A stretch of 64,000 bases of DNA from Thiothrix unzii (GTDB lineage: Bacteria > Pseudomonadota > Gammaproteobacteria > Thiotrichales > Thiotrichaceae), in contig NZ_CP072793.1 of NCBI RefSeq assembly GCF_017901175.1, positions 1,984,001 to 2,048,000 on the forward strand. Direction: 5' to 3'. How positions within the stretch are numbered: position 1 is the stretch's first letter; every line of letters begins with the position of its first letter. Made by a program: the position numbers and the translations under genes. The notes below the pieces were generated by a model. That model saw only the letters and a list, made by a program, of their open reading frames with translations, was not told the origin of the DNA and ran no database searches. Below, piece after piece: positions 52,085-61,781 of this stretch.

Positions 52085-52410
52085 GCCGCCAACAGCTTCT
52101 CAATTGCCACCAAATCTTCGGAAAAATCGTAATCAGCAACAGGAACGCCCAATAAATCCAATAACTTGATGGTTTCGTGTTGATTTTTACCGAGTGCTTT
52201 GCTGAGTTGTCCCAAACTCAAATCACCACTTTGAAAGCCTTTGATGGCAAACCACGGCAATAACCCCTGCTCCATCACACCTTCAGCAAAAGGCAATGCC
52301 AGCCCTAGCGGTTGACCGTGTTTGGTAATTAAAAGGTAGTCATTGTCCTGAAATGCCTTGGTCAGTTTACCCGGATTGGTTTGAAGTTCCTTGATACCTA
52401 TGACTTGCAT
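52081..52410 (-). CDS. Antitoxin with Phd-like and UPF0175-like parts
   Basis: The 109-residue protein begins MQVIGIKELQTNPGKLTKAF, a Phd/YefM-like DNA-binding fold, and its C-terminal half with KGFQSGDLSLGQLSKALGK and LLDLLGVPVADYDFSEDL matches the UPF0175 family that accompanies DUF3368 toxins. It should repress its promoter and block the toxin. AGGAG lies 9 nt before the ATG. Confidence 0.85.
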   Translation of the reverse strand: MQVIGIKELQTNPGKLTKAFQDNDYLLITKHGQPLGLALPFAEGVMEQGLLPWFAIKGFQSGDLSLGQLSKALGKNQHETIKLLDLLGVPVADYDFSEDLVAIEKLLAA

Positions 52411-52440
52411 AAATTTGTACTCCTTTTTAGCTGTCCACTT

Positions 52441-52469
52441 ATAATAAGCAGTTTAGTAAAATTATTCAA
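52441..52469 (-). promoter_or_regulatory. Promoter of the UPF0175/DUF3368 module
   Basis: On the minus strand TTGAAT (52469-52464), a 17-bp spacer and TATTAT (52446-52441) form a good sigma-70 promoter about 31 bp upstream of the antitoxin start codon. No clear palindrome was found across it. Confidence 0.7.
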
Positions 52470-52508
52470 TTGACGCTAAACGCGCAGAATACGCACCAAA
52501 ACCTCGCG

Positions 52509-53945
52509 TTATTTCTCCCACGCGCTAAACGCATCCGGGTTGGACACGCTCAACGTCACCCCATCAGCACTAATACTGCTGCCACCGCGCAGGCTTAGTT
52601 TCGTACCCGCACACGCCCCGGAAAAACTGAGCACGCCATTCGGGCCACCGGAGAACGTGCCACCACAGGATTCTTCTTCACTCACGCCGTTGAGCGAGGC
52701 CACCGAACGCCGTTTCAATGAGGCTTCACCATAACCGGGCACTTGGCTACCCACGTTCCAAAACGATACGGTAATAGTGGTGGTCACAATATTGGTAAAA
52801 CCACCTGCACTGTAGTCGCCATCCATCGAGCCGGACGCAGTTACTTTAACCGGGGTTATTTCCGCATCCGCATCGCTAGGCGGTGGCGGGTTAGCGGCAT
52901 CAGCCTCATCTTCCGTGTCGGGCTTGTCGGCATCTGCTTGTTTGTCTTCACCCGTTAGCCCCGCTTTTACCGCTTCCCACGCTTCGGGGTCGTTGTTTTT
53001 CAGGGCTTCGCGCCGCTCTTCAGGGGTCATATCGGCGTAGCTTTTTTTCTTGTCAGCATCCGCTTCGGGTTTTTCTTCCGGCTCTTTTTTGCTGTCTTTG
53101 ATTTTTTCTTCCAGACGTTTTTTAGCGGCTTCGGCCTCGGCTTTTTCTCTGGCTGCACGCTTTTTGTCGGCTTGTTCTTTCAGCTCTGCCTCTTTGAATT
53201 CTTTTTCCTGATCAGCTTTGCGTTTGTCTGCCATTTCTTTGATTTTCTTGTCTTCTTCCGCGTGCTTGGCTACGTCTTTTTTCCAGCCGTTAATGTAGCT
53301 GGCAACTTCACGGTCAAATTTTTCCAAGTCAGGTACATGGGAATAATCAATCTGATCGAACATGGTAATAAACGGGCTAGTTACCACATCGCCCACTTTG
53401 GTGGCATCAGCCAAGTTTTTGTAAATGTCAGATTCCAAAATGAAGCCGGTAATAATGCGGTCGTGGTATCGCTTGGCGGCTTCAATATCGGCGGGTACTT
53501 TTTCCCACTGACTCGGATCTTCGGGTAACTTCATGGCATCGCGCACCGCGACTTTATCAGCCATCGCTTTGAGCTTGTATTCGTATTGCTTGCCATAAAT
53601 CTTGCCGTACTTTTCCGCCACCAAGTACCCATAATCGTGACGTTGCGCCACTTCATCCAAGGAATCCACGGGCGCATCCAACCCGGCTTTATCGGCATCC
53701 TCACCACCGCCCCAATAACCGGGGCCATACCATTTACCGTAGCGCGTAATGGGTTCGTTTTTAATCACTCCGGCGCACAACGAAGCCCAACCGCGATCAC
53801 CCCGTTCGGCGGTGGTTACGCCCATCATCGTCAACGCCTGTTCGCAGCGATCCCGTACAGAAACGGCTGCCCAAACGTCATTCACTGTGAATAAGGCACA
53901 CGCCACTGCCAAGGTGAGCATTTTTCGGCTAGTCATTGCTTGCAT
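52509..53945 (-). CDS. Secreted protein with phospholipase A2-like domain and charged coiled coil
   Basis: The 478-residue protein has a signal peptide (LTLAVACALFTVNDVWA). Residues 69-108 carry a phospholipase A2-like pattern: calcium-loop-like YGKWYGPGYWGGG and catalytic-site-like PVDSLDEVAQRHDYGY, with H103 and D104 placed as in parvovirus-type PLA2. Residues about 220-330 are a very charged Lys/Glu coiled coil, then an acidic Asp/Pro-rich linker, and the C-terminal 100 residues are a beta-rich domain with two Cys (ESCGGTFSGG, GACAGTKL). The ATG has AGGAG upstream. It may be a secreted lipase or toxin acting on membranes; activity is not proven. Confidence 0.75.
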   Translation of the reverse strand: MQAMTSRKMLTLAVACALFTVNDVWAAVSVRDRCEQALTMMGVTTAERGDRGWASLCAGVIKNEPITRYGKWYGPGYWGGGEDADKAGLDAPVDSLDEVAQRHDYGYLVAEKYGKIYGKQYEYKLKAMADKVAVRDAMKLPEDPSQWEKVPADIEAAKRYHDRIITGFILESDIYKNLADATKVGDVVTSPFITMFDQIDYSHVPDLEKFDREVASYINGWKKDVAKHAEEDKKIKEMADKRKADQEKEFKEAELKEQADKKRAAREKAEAEAAKKRLEEKIKDSKKEPEEKPEADADKKKSYADMTPEERREALKNNDPEAWEAVKAGLTGEDKQADADKPDTEDEADAANPPPPSDADAEITPVKVTASGSMDGDYSAGGFTNIVTTTITVSFWNVGSQVPGYGEASLKRRSVASLNGVSEEESCGGTFSGGPNGVLSFSGACAGTKLSLRGGSSISADGVTLSVSNPDAFSAWEK

Positions 53946-54085
53946 ATTATTATCTCCTGCATTCTGTTATGCGTTACCGCGCCACAAGGTAATGGCTACC
54001 TTGTTACCACTAGTTTCTCCCTCTAAAGCGTGCAATGCCGTGCCTTTTATCAAGCAATCCACTGGCATTCTGCTAACATTCGCGC

Positions 54086-55825
54086 ATGGATATTATCTTT
54101 CGTGAATATGGCACTATCGTGCGGCGCAAGTGGGGCTGGTTCCTCGTGGTTATGCTGGGTATTTCCGGCGCGGCTGGTTTGGAAATGCTGGTTCCGTTGT
54201 ACTACAAGGACATCGCTAATAATCTGTCGAAGCCATTCGCGCCCGACATTCATGCGTCATTGCTCGACACTTTATTGAGCATTATGCTGATTTACACCGC
54301 TATCTGGTTGAGCTGGCGGGCGTTGGAATTGGGCATGATCATGTTCCAAAGCTGGGGTTTAAAGCAGCTTGATAAACGCTGTTTCGATGTATTATTGCGC
54401 CAACAATACCCGTTTTTTGAGAATAATTTCGCGGGCAGTCTGGTGAAACAAGCGAATCGTTTCATCAAGGCGTTTGAAACGGTGATGGATTGGCTGATCT
54501 TCCAGTTTTACGGTAATTTGCTGCAAATCACGGTGGCTTTCGTGATTTTTTACCAGCAACAACCGCGTTTCGCGCTGTATTTCCTGATCTGGGTAGCGGT
54601 TTTTCTGGGCTGGAGCGGCGGTTATCTGGTGTGGAAACTGCGCTATGACGTGCGCGTTGCGGCAATGGATTCCAAACTCGGCGGGGCATATTCCGACGGC
54701 ATCAGCAATATTTTCATCGTGAAAAGTTTCGCGCTGGAAACTCAGGAGCGTGAAAATATCAGCAATATCGCCGAAGAGTCTTACCACAAACGCAATACCG
54801 CTTGGCTGTTAACCTTTGTGTCGTTTGCGGTGCAGGGTTTTTTGGTGTTCAGCATTGAATTGATTTTGTTGTATTTGATGGTCGATCAATGGCAATCCGG
54901 CACGTTTAACATCGGTGAGTTCGTGCTATTCCAAACGGTTTTATTAATCTTAATTCGTCACTTATGGGACTTCGGAATGAATTTCCGGCGGTTCTTTAGC
55001 GTGCTGGCAGATGCGCGGGAAATGTCAGCCGTATTCCGCGAAACTCAAGTGGAACAAGATTTACCCCACACCCAAGCCCGCCACATTACACGTGGCGACA
55101 TTGTGTTCGACCATATCGGCTTTGCTTACGGCACGGCGGGGTTGTTTAGCGACTTTAATTTGCACATCCGTGCCGGTGAAAAAGTCGCGTTGGTGGGGCA
55201 ATCCGGTTCGGGCAAAACCTCACTCACTAAGTTGCTGTTTCGCTTTATCGAGCCACAACACGGCGATATTTTGCTGGATGGTATGGCTGCTTCGGGCTTT
55301 ACGCTGGCTTCGTTGCGCCAACAAATTTCCCTCGTGCCGCAACAACCAGAACTGTTCCACCGCAGCATTCGCGACAATATTACTTTGGGTAAAACCGTTT
55401 CGGAGCAAGCCTTACGCGACGTAGCGCAAAAAGCCCGTGCGTTAACCTTCATCGACAAACTCCCGCAAGGCTTTGATACTTTGGTGGGCGAACGCGGGGT
55501 GAAACTGTCGGGCGGTGAAAAACAGCGCGTCGCCTTAGCCCGCGCCTTTTTGGAAAACGCGCCGATTGTGGTGCTGGACGAAGCCACCAGCGCGTTAGAT
55601 TCCCTTACCGAACAGCAAATCCAAGTGGCTATTTTCGACCTGATTGCGGATAAAACCGCCGTGGTAATTGCGCATCGGCTCTCCACAATTTTACGCATGG
55701 ATCGCATTGTGGTGCTGGAAAACGGGCGCATTATCGAGCAAGGCACACACAGCGAATTGCTGGCATTACGCGGGCGTTATTACGAAATGTGGCAGCATCA
55801 AAGCGGCGAATTCTTACAAGATTAA
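54086..55825 (+). CDS. ABC half-transporter exporter, MsbA-like
   Basis: The 579-residue protein has a six-helix membrane domain (residues about 15-310) and an ATPase domain with Walker A GQSGSGKTSLTKLL near 371, the signature LSGGEKQRVALARAF near 474, Walker B IVVLDEATSALD and a switch His in VVIAHRLST. It should work as a homodimer and export a lipid, peptide or drug. Its stop overlaps the stop of the convergent kinase gene by 3 bp. No partner gene indicates a substrate. Confidence 0.9.
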   Translation: MDIIFREYGTIVRRKWGWFLVVMLGISGAAGLEMLVPLYYKDIANNLSKPFAPDIHASLLDTLLSIMLIYTAIWLSWRALELGMIMFQSWGLKQLDKRCFDVLLRQQYPFFENNFAGSLVKQANRFIKAFETVMDWLIFQFYGNLLQITVAFVIFYQQQPRFALYFLIWVAVFLGWSGGYLVWKLRYDVRVAAMDSKLGGAYSDGISNIFIVKSFALETQERENISNIAEESYHKRNTAWLLTFVSFAVQGFLVFSIELILLYLMVDQWQSGTFNIGEFVLFQTVLLILIRHLWDFGMNFRRFFSVLADAREMSAVFRETQVEQDLPHTQARHITRGDIVFDHIGFAYGTAGLFSDFNLHIRAGEKVALVGQSGSGKTSLTKLLFRFIEPQHGDILLDGMAASGFTLASLRQQISLVPQQPELFHRSIRDNITLGKTVSEQALRDVAQKARALTFIDKLPQGFDTLVGERGVKLSGGEKQRVALARAFLENAPIVVLDEATSALDSLTEQQIQVAIFDLIADKTAVVIAHRLSTILRMDRIVVLENGRIIEQGTHSELLALRGRYYEMWQHQSGEFLQD

Positions 55826-58653
55826 GCTGCTTGTTTGTGCTGCACTTTGAGCCACTTTTCCAACTTTTGCTGCAATTCTTCTAGGCGCACCGGTTTGGAC
55901 AGGTAGTCGTTCATCCCCGCTTCGTAGCATTTCTGATCGTCCCCCTTCATGGTGTGGGCGGTCAGTGCCACAATCGGCAATTCTTGATAGCAAGCGTCTT
56001 CCAACTTGCGGATTTGGCGGGTAGCTTCGTAGCCATCCATTCCCGGCATTTGGCAATCCATTAACACCACCGCGTAACGCTGCCGCTGCACCGCTTGCAA
56101 TGCTTCTTCACCATTAATCGCGCAATCGACATGGGTGTAACCCAACTTTTTGAGCATTGCCAACGCGACTTTTTGATTCACTAAATGGTCTTCGGTCAAC
56201 AAAATCCGTATCGGCACAACTTCCGCTGTGGGTAGCGTGGCAACAAGGTTAGCATCTACGTCGTTGCTCATGGTTTCTGCGTTGGCATCCAGTTTCGCTT
56301 GCCATTGCGCTAAATAACGCAACACGCTGGAATGCTTAATCGGCTTGGTCACGAGTTGCACCCGCCGCCCCAAACGCACGGTTTCCAGTGTTGCCACTTG
56401 CCGCCCCGTGCCGTAAATCACTACCCATGCTTGAGTGTGTTCGCGTACTGCTTGCATGACCGCCACCATACCCAAGGGATGCTCCGGTTTGTGGTAAGCC
56501 ACATCCGCATCCAACACAATCAGATCAAACAGCGGGTTAGTTTCCAGCGTCAATAAGAGGCTATTGAAACTATCCACCATCACCGGCTCTAAGCCCCATT
56601 GGTGTAACTGCGCTTCATAATAAGGGTTGAGCAATGGCTTTGCCCCCCACACCAACACCGCAGGCACGCTTTGCAACACCGGTATCTGGCTCAATTTACT
56701 GATGGCGACGCTAATCGACACCCAAAAGTTAGAGCCGCCGCCAACCTGACTCACTAAACCGACATCGCCACCCATTAATTGCGCCAGTTGACGGCTAATC
56801 GCCAACCCTAAACCGGTTCCACCGTGCTGGCGCGTAACGGAACCATCCACTTGTGAAAACGCGGTAAACAGTTTGGCTTGTGCCTCTTCGGGGATGCCAC
56901 ACCCGGTATCCATCACCTCAAAACACAGCACCGCCTGCGCCCCGATTTCCACTGGCGCAGTTTGCACGCTGATTTTCAGCACCACATGCCCACGTGCAGT
57001 GAATTTAATCGCATTACTGAGCAAATTGAGCAAAATCTGGCGCAAGCGTAACGGGTCACTCACGATAGCGGCTGGCACATCGCGTTCAATCAGCAACGCC
57101 AACTCAATGCCTTTCGCGTGGGCATTTTCCACCAATAAATCCATCGCGCCTTCGATCATGGGCAAGAGTTCAAAAGAGGTGGCAGTGACGGACAATTTAC
57201 CCGCTTCAATCTTGGAAAAATCGAGAATGTCATTGATGATGCGCAGCAACGATTCCGCGCTTTGCTGCACGGTATGCACCTGATCATGTTGCTCTTGGGT
57301 GAGTTTGCTATCGAGCAATAACTCAGTCATGCCAATCACCCCATTCATGGGAGTACGAATTTCGTGGCTCATATTGGCGAGGAATTCAGACTTTAACCGC
57401 GCCGATTCCAACGCCGCATCACGCGCTTGCGCCAATTCCTGCTGGGCGTGTAAGCGCAGGCTAATATCCCGAATAATCCCGGTAAATACCAAATTATCCC
57501 CAAAACGCGCTTCATTCACCGACAAATCAATCGGTATCAGGCTGCCGTCTTTGCGTTTGACGGTAAGCTGGCGCGGGCTGCCAATAATGTGTTGCTCACC
57601 GGTTTGTAAATAACGCTGGATGTAATGATCATGCTCGCGGTGATGATCGCCTTCCATCACCATGCTGATGTTTTTCCCCAGCAATTCTTCCGGGGTGTAA
57701 CCCAAAATCGGTAATACCGACTGATTGGTTTCCACAATAATGCCCTTGGAGTTGATAACCACAATCGCATCTAACACCGAATCCACAATGGTACGGGTTT
57801 TGATTTGGCTGGCTTTGAGGTCTTCTGCTAAACGTTCGCGCTCTTCAATACCAAGCATCAGTTTATGATTGGCTAAACGCGCCGCTGCTTCCGACGCTTG
57901 CGTGGATTTCAACGAGCCGCGCAACCCGCGTAACGCCAGCATCAACACCGACAGCATCGCCAACCCCAAACCCAACAGCATCAAAAACGATTCCATCATG
58001 GCTTGTTTGGTGGCATTTTCAAAACCGCTCAACGGGCGGCTAACTTCCAATACCCCGCGCACATCGCCTACTTTCCAGTCGTTTTTCGGGGTATTCGGGT
58101 AACTGTTATGGCAACCGACACAACTTTCACTCAAACGATCTGCCCGCGCGTAACGCAAACGCTGCTCACCTTGCTCGCCTTCAAAACGCCACACTGCCTG
58201 CTCTGGGTTTTTACGCAATTCTTTTAATGCCCAGTGCTCAAAATCATCCCGCGCTCCGCCGTCTTTGCGCCAAGGGAAGGGTTTATCACTGTAAAAGCGC
58301 ACTTGGTATTCGCTGGGATTACCCTCTGAAAGAAACTTAGCGAAATCCAGCATCATCGTCGCCGGTAATGGCAGGGCATTTTTGCGATGCAGGTAATCGT
58401 GGGTAATCTCCAAACCACTTTCTTTGGCACGCGGCACAAAATGTTCAGAATAAAACGTGCGGAAACGCGACACCGAACCCGCGAATTGGCTGGCTTCGTA
58501 CACTGCAATTTCTTGATTGATTGAATGATTTTTCTGGTAGCTGTACCAAAACACCATGCCTGAACCAATCAACAGCAGAAAAGAGAGGATGTATACAACG
58601 TAACGACTAATAAAGCCGTCACCCCGTAGAGGAGCTTGTGTTTGAGTTGTCAT
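55822..58653 (-). CDS. Hybrid histidine kinase with periplasmic haem c domain
   Basis: The 943-residue protein has a helix near 17-37, a periplasmic DUF3365-type domain with one haem c site CVGCH at 178-182, a second helix near 225-242, a PAS domain (DSVLDAIVVINSKGIIVETN), a HisKA segment with the phospho-His in NMSHEIRTPMNGVIGM, an ATPase domain with GTGLGLAISRQLAQLMGG, a degenerate receiver and a C-terminal receiver with the phospho-Asp in VVLMDCQMPGMDGYEATRQI. The haem suggests redox or gas sensing. There is no separate response regulator nearby, and the output is unknown. Confidence 0.92.
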   Translation of the reverse strand: MTTQTQAPLRGDGFISRYVVYILSFLLLIGSGMVFWYSYQKNHSINQEIAVYEASQFAGSVSRFRTFYSEHFVPRAKESGLEITHDYLHRKNALPLPATMMLDFAKFLSEGNPSEYQVRFYSDKPFPWRKDGGARDDFEHWALKELRKNPEQAVWRFEGEQGEQRLRYARADRLSESCVGCHNSYPNTPKNDWKVGDVRGVLEVSRPLSGFENATKQAMMESFLMLLGLGLAMLSVLMLALRGLRGSLKSTQASEAAARLANHKLMLGIEERERLAEDLKASQIKTRTIVDSVLDAIVVINSKGIIVETNQSVLPILGYTPEELLGKNISMVMEGDHHREHDHYIQRYLQTGEQHIIGSPRQLTVKRKDGSLIPIDLSVNEARFGDNLVFTGIIRDISLRLHAQQELAQARDAALESARLKSEFLANMSHEIRTPMNGVIGMTELLLDSKLTQEQHDQVHTVQQSAESLLRIINDILDFSKIEAGKLSVTATSFELLPMIEGAMDLLVENAHAKGIELALLIERDVPAAIVSDPLRLRQILLNLLSNAIKFTARGHVVLKISVQTAPVEIGAQAVLCFEVMDTGCGIPEEAQAKLFTAFSQVDGSVTRQHGGTGLGLAISRQLAQLMGGDVGLVSQVGGGSNFWVSISVAISKLSQIPVLQSVPAVLVWGAKPLLNPYYEAQLHQWGLEPVMVDSFNSLLLTLETNPLFDLIVLDADVAYHKPEHPLGMVAVMQAVREHTQAWVVIYGTGRQVATLETVRLGRRVQLVTKPIKHSSVLRYLAQWQAKLDANAETMSNDVDANLVATLPTAEVVPIRILLTEDHLVNQKVALAMLKKLGYTHVDCAINGEEALQAVQRQRYAVVLMDCQMPGMDGYEATRQIRKLEDACYQELPIVALTAHTMKGDDQKCYEAGMNDYLSKPVRLEELQQKLEKWLKVQHKQAA

Positions 58654-58772
58654 CGTCTTGTTTTATTAATTTTATCTATCGCTCCATCTTAACAAGAATC
58701 CTGCATTTATCCAGCAAAATCGACACCTTTCAAGATCATGGCGGGGTAATAGCGGTAGCAACTGATGACCGC

Positions 58773-58778
58773 TATAAT
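58773..58778 (+). promoter_or_regulatory. -10 element of the DUF1015 gene
   Basis: A perfect TATAAT lies 39 bp before the start codon. The -35 region is poor, so the promoter may need an activator. Confidence 0.4.
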
Positions 58779-58816
58779 GCGTCAAATTTTTAGCTTGCTA
58801 CACAAGGATTGCTACA

Positions 58817-60037
58817 ATGAGTTTGATTGCACCATTTCGCGGGTTACGCCCCGCTGCGGGTCGTGGCGCGGAGGTACTTGCACCGCCTTATGACGTGTTA
58901 AACACTGCCGAAGCGCGGGAACGTGCAGCGGGTAAACCTTGGAGTTTCCTGCACATTTCCAAACCTGAAATTGACTTACCTGCTGACACTGACCCGTACA
59001 GCCCCACGGTTTACGCCAAAGCAGCAGAAAACCTGCAAAAAACCATTGAAGCGGGTTTGTTAATCCGTGATGACGCGCCGTGTTATTACGCTTACCGCCT
59101 GATTATGGGCGAACACCAACAAACCGGCTTGGTGGCTGGCGCGTCAGTAGCCGATTACGACACTAACCGGATTCGCAAACACGAATTCACCCGCCCGGTA
59201 AAAGAAGACGACCGCGTTAATCAAATTGATGCCGTCAATGCGCAAACCGGCCCGGTATTGCTGGCTTACCCCGACGCGCCTGAAGTCGATCAAATCCTTG
59301 CTGCCGCGATGCAAACCGCGCCCGCGTTGGATGTCACGGCTGATGATGGCATTCAACACACCTTGTGGGTAATTGATGATGCGCAAGCGTTGGCGCAGTT
59401 AACGAATGCGTTTAATGCGATGCACGCGCTGTACATTGCTGATGGGCATCACCGTTCTGCCGCTGCGTCACGCATTGCTAAAATGCGGGATAATCAACAG
59501 GGTTCGGCTTACTTTTTATCGGTGATTTTCCCGGCGCACCAGATGAAAATTTTCGATTACAACCGCGTGATCAAAGATTTACACGATTTGGAGCCTTCCC
59601 AATTCCTCGCGGCTGTTGAGCAAAACTTCCAACTGGAACCGTCTGCCACGCCAGTTAAACCTGCACAACCTGGGGAGTTCGGCATGTACATGGACGGGCA
59701 ATGGTTCAAACTGACCCTGAATGCCGACCTCATGCCCAATGATGACCCGGTAGCGCGTCTGGATGTCAGCCGTTTAGCGCGTTATTTAATCGAACCGGTG
59801 CTGGGCATTAGCGACCCGCGTCGTGACGATCGCATTGATTTCGTCGGCGGCATTCGTGGCTTGGCGGGTTTGGAAAAGCGCGTGGATAGTGGTGAAATGG
59901 CTGTGGCGTTTTCATTATTTGCCACCAGTATGCAAGACCTGATGGCGGTTGCGGATAATAACGATGTGATGCCCCCGAAATCCACTTGGTTTGAACCCAA
60001 GTTGGCTGACGGCGTGGTGTCTTACGTACTGGATTAA
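58817..60037 (+). CDS. DUF1015 family protein (SerK-like)
   Basis: The 406-residue protein begins IAPFRGLRPAAGRGAEVLAPPYDVL and has the internal IADGHHRSAAASRIA and VGGIRGLAGLEKRVDSGE segments typical of DUF1015. Family members include archaeal free-serine kinase SerK. In E. coli-like organisms the function is unknown. AAGGAT lies before the ATG. It is followed 11 bp later by a YqhA-like gene. Confidence 0.9.
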   Translation: MSLIAPFRGLRPAAGRGAEVLAPPYDVLNTAEARERAAGKPWSFLHISKPEIDLPADTDPYSPTVYAKAAENLQKTIEAGLLIRDDAPCYYAYRLIMGEHQQTGLVAGASVADYDTNRIRKHEFTRPVKEDDRVNQIDAVNAQTGPVLLAYPDAPEVDQILAAAMQTAPALDVTADDGIQHTLWVIDDAQALAQLTNAFNAMHALYIADGHHRSAAASRIAKMRDNQQGSAYFLSVIFPAHQMKIFDYNRVIKDLHDLEPSQFLAAVEQNFQLEPSATPVKPAQPGEFGMYMDGQWFKLTLNADLMPNDDPVARLDVSRLARYLIEPVLGISDPRRDDRIDFVGGIRGLAGLEKRVDSGEMAVAFSLFATSMQDLMAVADNNDVMPPKSTWFEPKLADGVVSYVLD

Positions 60038-60048
60038 GACTACAACCC

Positions 60049-60558
60049 ATGAAAAAGTTAGAAAATCACTTTGAACATTTCCTATTTACCAGCCGTTGGT
60101 TAGTGGCTCCGGTTTACTTGGCCTTGGTCATTTCCTTAGTGGTATTGATGATCAAAGCGGGCAAACAACTGTGGGAACTGGTCATCAACATCTGGGTAGC
60201 GGACGGTAACACCATTATTACCGGGGTACTGTCTATCGTCGATGTTTCGTTGATTATGAACCTATTGATCATCATTATTTTCAGCGGTTATGAAAATTTC
60301 GTCTCGAAAATGGAAGAGCTACACGAACATACCGACCGCCCGGACTGGATGGGACACATTGGCTTCACCGATCTCAAACTGAAACTGATTGGTTCCATCG
60401 TTGCCATTTCCGGGGTGGAATTACTCAAAACCTTCATGTCTATTAGTGCTAATAACATCAACACCGAACAACTCGCGTGGATGGTGGGAATTCACCTCAC
60501 CTTCGTATTATCCGGCGTGCTTTACGCGCTGACGGATCGACTGACGAATAAACACTAA
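60049..60558 (+). CDS. UPF0114 (YqhA) membrane protein
   Basis: The 169-residue protein has about four membrane helices and the family pattern: FLFTSRWLVAPVYLALVISL, LIIIIFSGYENFVSKME and GVELLKTFMSI. It is conserved among proteobacteria and has no assigned function. It is probably co-transcribed with the DUF1015 gene and followed by a terminator. Confidence 0.93.
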   Translation: MKKLENHFEHFLFTSRWLVAPVYLALVISLVVLMIKAGKQLWELVINIWVADGNTIITGVLSIVDVSLIMNLLIIIIFSGYENFVSKMEELHEHTDRPDWMGHIGFTDLKLKLIGSIVAISGVELLKTFMSISANNINTEQLAWMVGIHLTFVLSGVLYALTDRLTNKH

Positions 60559-60571
60559 AGCCAACAAGACG

Positions 60572-60600
60572 ACCCCGGCCCAAGAGGTTGGGGTTTCTTC
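60572..60600 (+). terminator. Terminator after the YqhA-like gene
   Basis: ACCCCGGCC, loop CAAGA and GGTTGGGGT form a 9-bp stem (two G-T pairs), followed by TTCTTC. It lies 13 bp past the stop codon. Confidence 0.65.
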
Positions 60601-60670
60601 GTGGGTATTTGCACTCCACCCCACTATCCTTATCATCATCCCCCATTGTTACCAAACATAAGGATTTTCC

Positions 60671-61714
60671 ATGCGCCCATCGCACCTCAGCACCATTCTC
60701 GATAAGGAATTCTTAGGCACGTTACAGGGCTACCATACCCCCGTAATGTTGTGGGGGCCGCCGGGTGTGGGCAAATCACAAATCGTGGCGCAAATCGGTG
60801 CACGCCATAACGCGCCAGTGATTGACGTGCGTTTATCGCAAATGGAACCCAGCGATTTACGCGGCATTCCGTTTCGTGACAGTGAGTTGGTGGAATGGGC
60901 GATTCCGTCGATGTTGCCGAATGCCGAACGCCACGGTGCGCAGGGCATTTTGTTTTTGGATGAAATTACTTCAGCAGTGCCGAGTGTCTCAGCGGCGGCG
61001 TATCAGCTTATTTTGGATCGGCGTTTAGGCGATTACCGCGTGCCGGATGGCTGGGCAATTTTTGCAGCAGGAAACCGCCAAGGGGATCGCGGGGTGACGT
61101 ACACCATGCCCGCACCGTTGGCGAATCGCTTTTCGCATTTCGAGGTGGATTTAAACCTTGATGACTGGGTGGCTTGGGCTTACCAAAACGGCATTGATGA
61201 ACGCATTATCGGGTTTTTGCGCTTCCGCCCGGAACAGTTGTTTAACTTTGATCCGGCGCACAATCCGGTAGCATTTCCGACCCCGCGTTCGTGGGAATTC
61301 GTGCATCGCGCCTTGCAAAAGTTTGGGGATTCACCCGCATTATTGTTGGGTACATTGCAAGCCTGCGTCGGCCCTGCGGCGGGTATTGAGCTGAAAGCCT
61401 TCGTCGATAGCCTTGATCAAATGCCTGATCTCGATGCGATTATGCGCGGCGAAGAGATTAAAGCCCCGAAGGAAGTGGACTTACAATACGCAGTTGCCTC
61501 AGCTTTGGTGGGGCGAGCCATTCGAGCACGTGGCACACCGGAAGCCGCAACGGTTTACGGGCATATTTTGAATTACGCTAAAGCGTTTCCGCTCAAAGAA
61601 ATGGGCGTGATGTTGGTGTCAGACATGCTGCGGGCGGTGGGCGACGAAATTTTTGGTATACCTGCTTTCGCACAATGGGCGCATTCTATCGGGGACATCA
61701 TGTTGTATGATTAA
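60671..61714 (+). CDS. MoxR-type AAA+ ATPase
   Basis: The 347-residue protein has Walker A GPPGVGKS at 29-36, Walker B ILFLDEITSA near 97 and sensor AAGNRQGDRG near 138, followed by PLANRFSHFEVD with an arginine finger. MoxR proteins help assemble or activate other proteins, usually with a VWA-domain partner. No VWA gene follows; the next gene encodes a pseudokinase 67 bp away. AAGGAT lies before the ATG. Confidence 0.9.
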   Translation: MRPSHLSTILDKEFLGTLQGYHTPVMLWGPPGVGKSQIVAQIGARHNAPVIDVRLSQMEPSDLRGIPFRDSELVEWAIPSMLPNAERHGAQGILFLDEITSAVPSVSAAAYQLILDRRLGDYRVPDGWAIFAAGNRQGDRGVTYTMPAPLANRFSHFEVDLNLDDWVAWAYQNGIDERIIGFLRFRPEQLFNFDPAHNPVAFPTPRSWEFVHRALQKFGDSPALLLGTLQACVGPAAGIELKAFVDSLDQMPDLDAIMRGEEIKAPKEVDLQYAVASALVGRAIRARGTPEAATVYGHILNYAKAFPLKEMGVMLVSDMLRAVGDEIFGIPAFAQWAHSIGDIMLYD

Positions 61715-61781
61715 GGATGGTATATCCTTTATAATCAGCCCATTTTGATTAGCGGCTGTCATCGGCAGGAGTTTTGCACGT

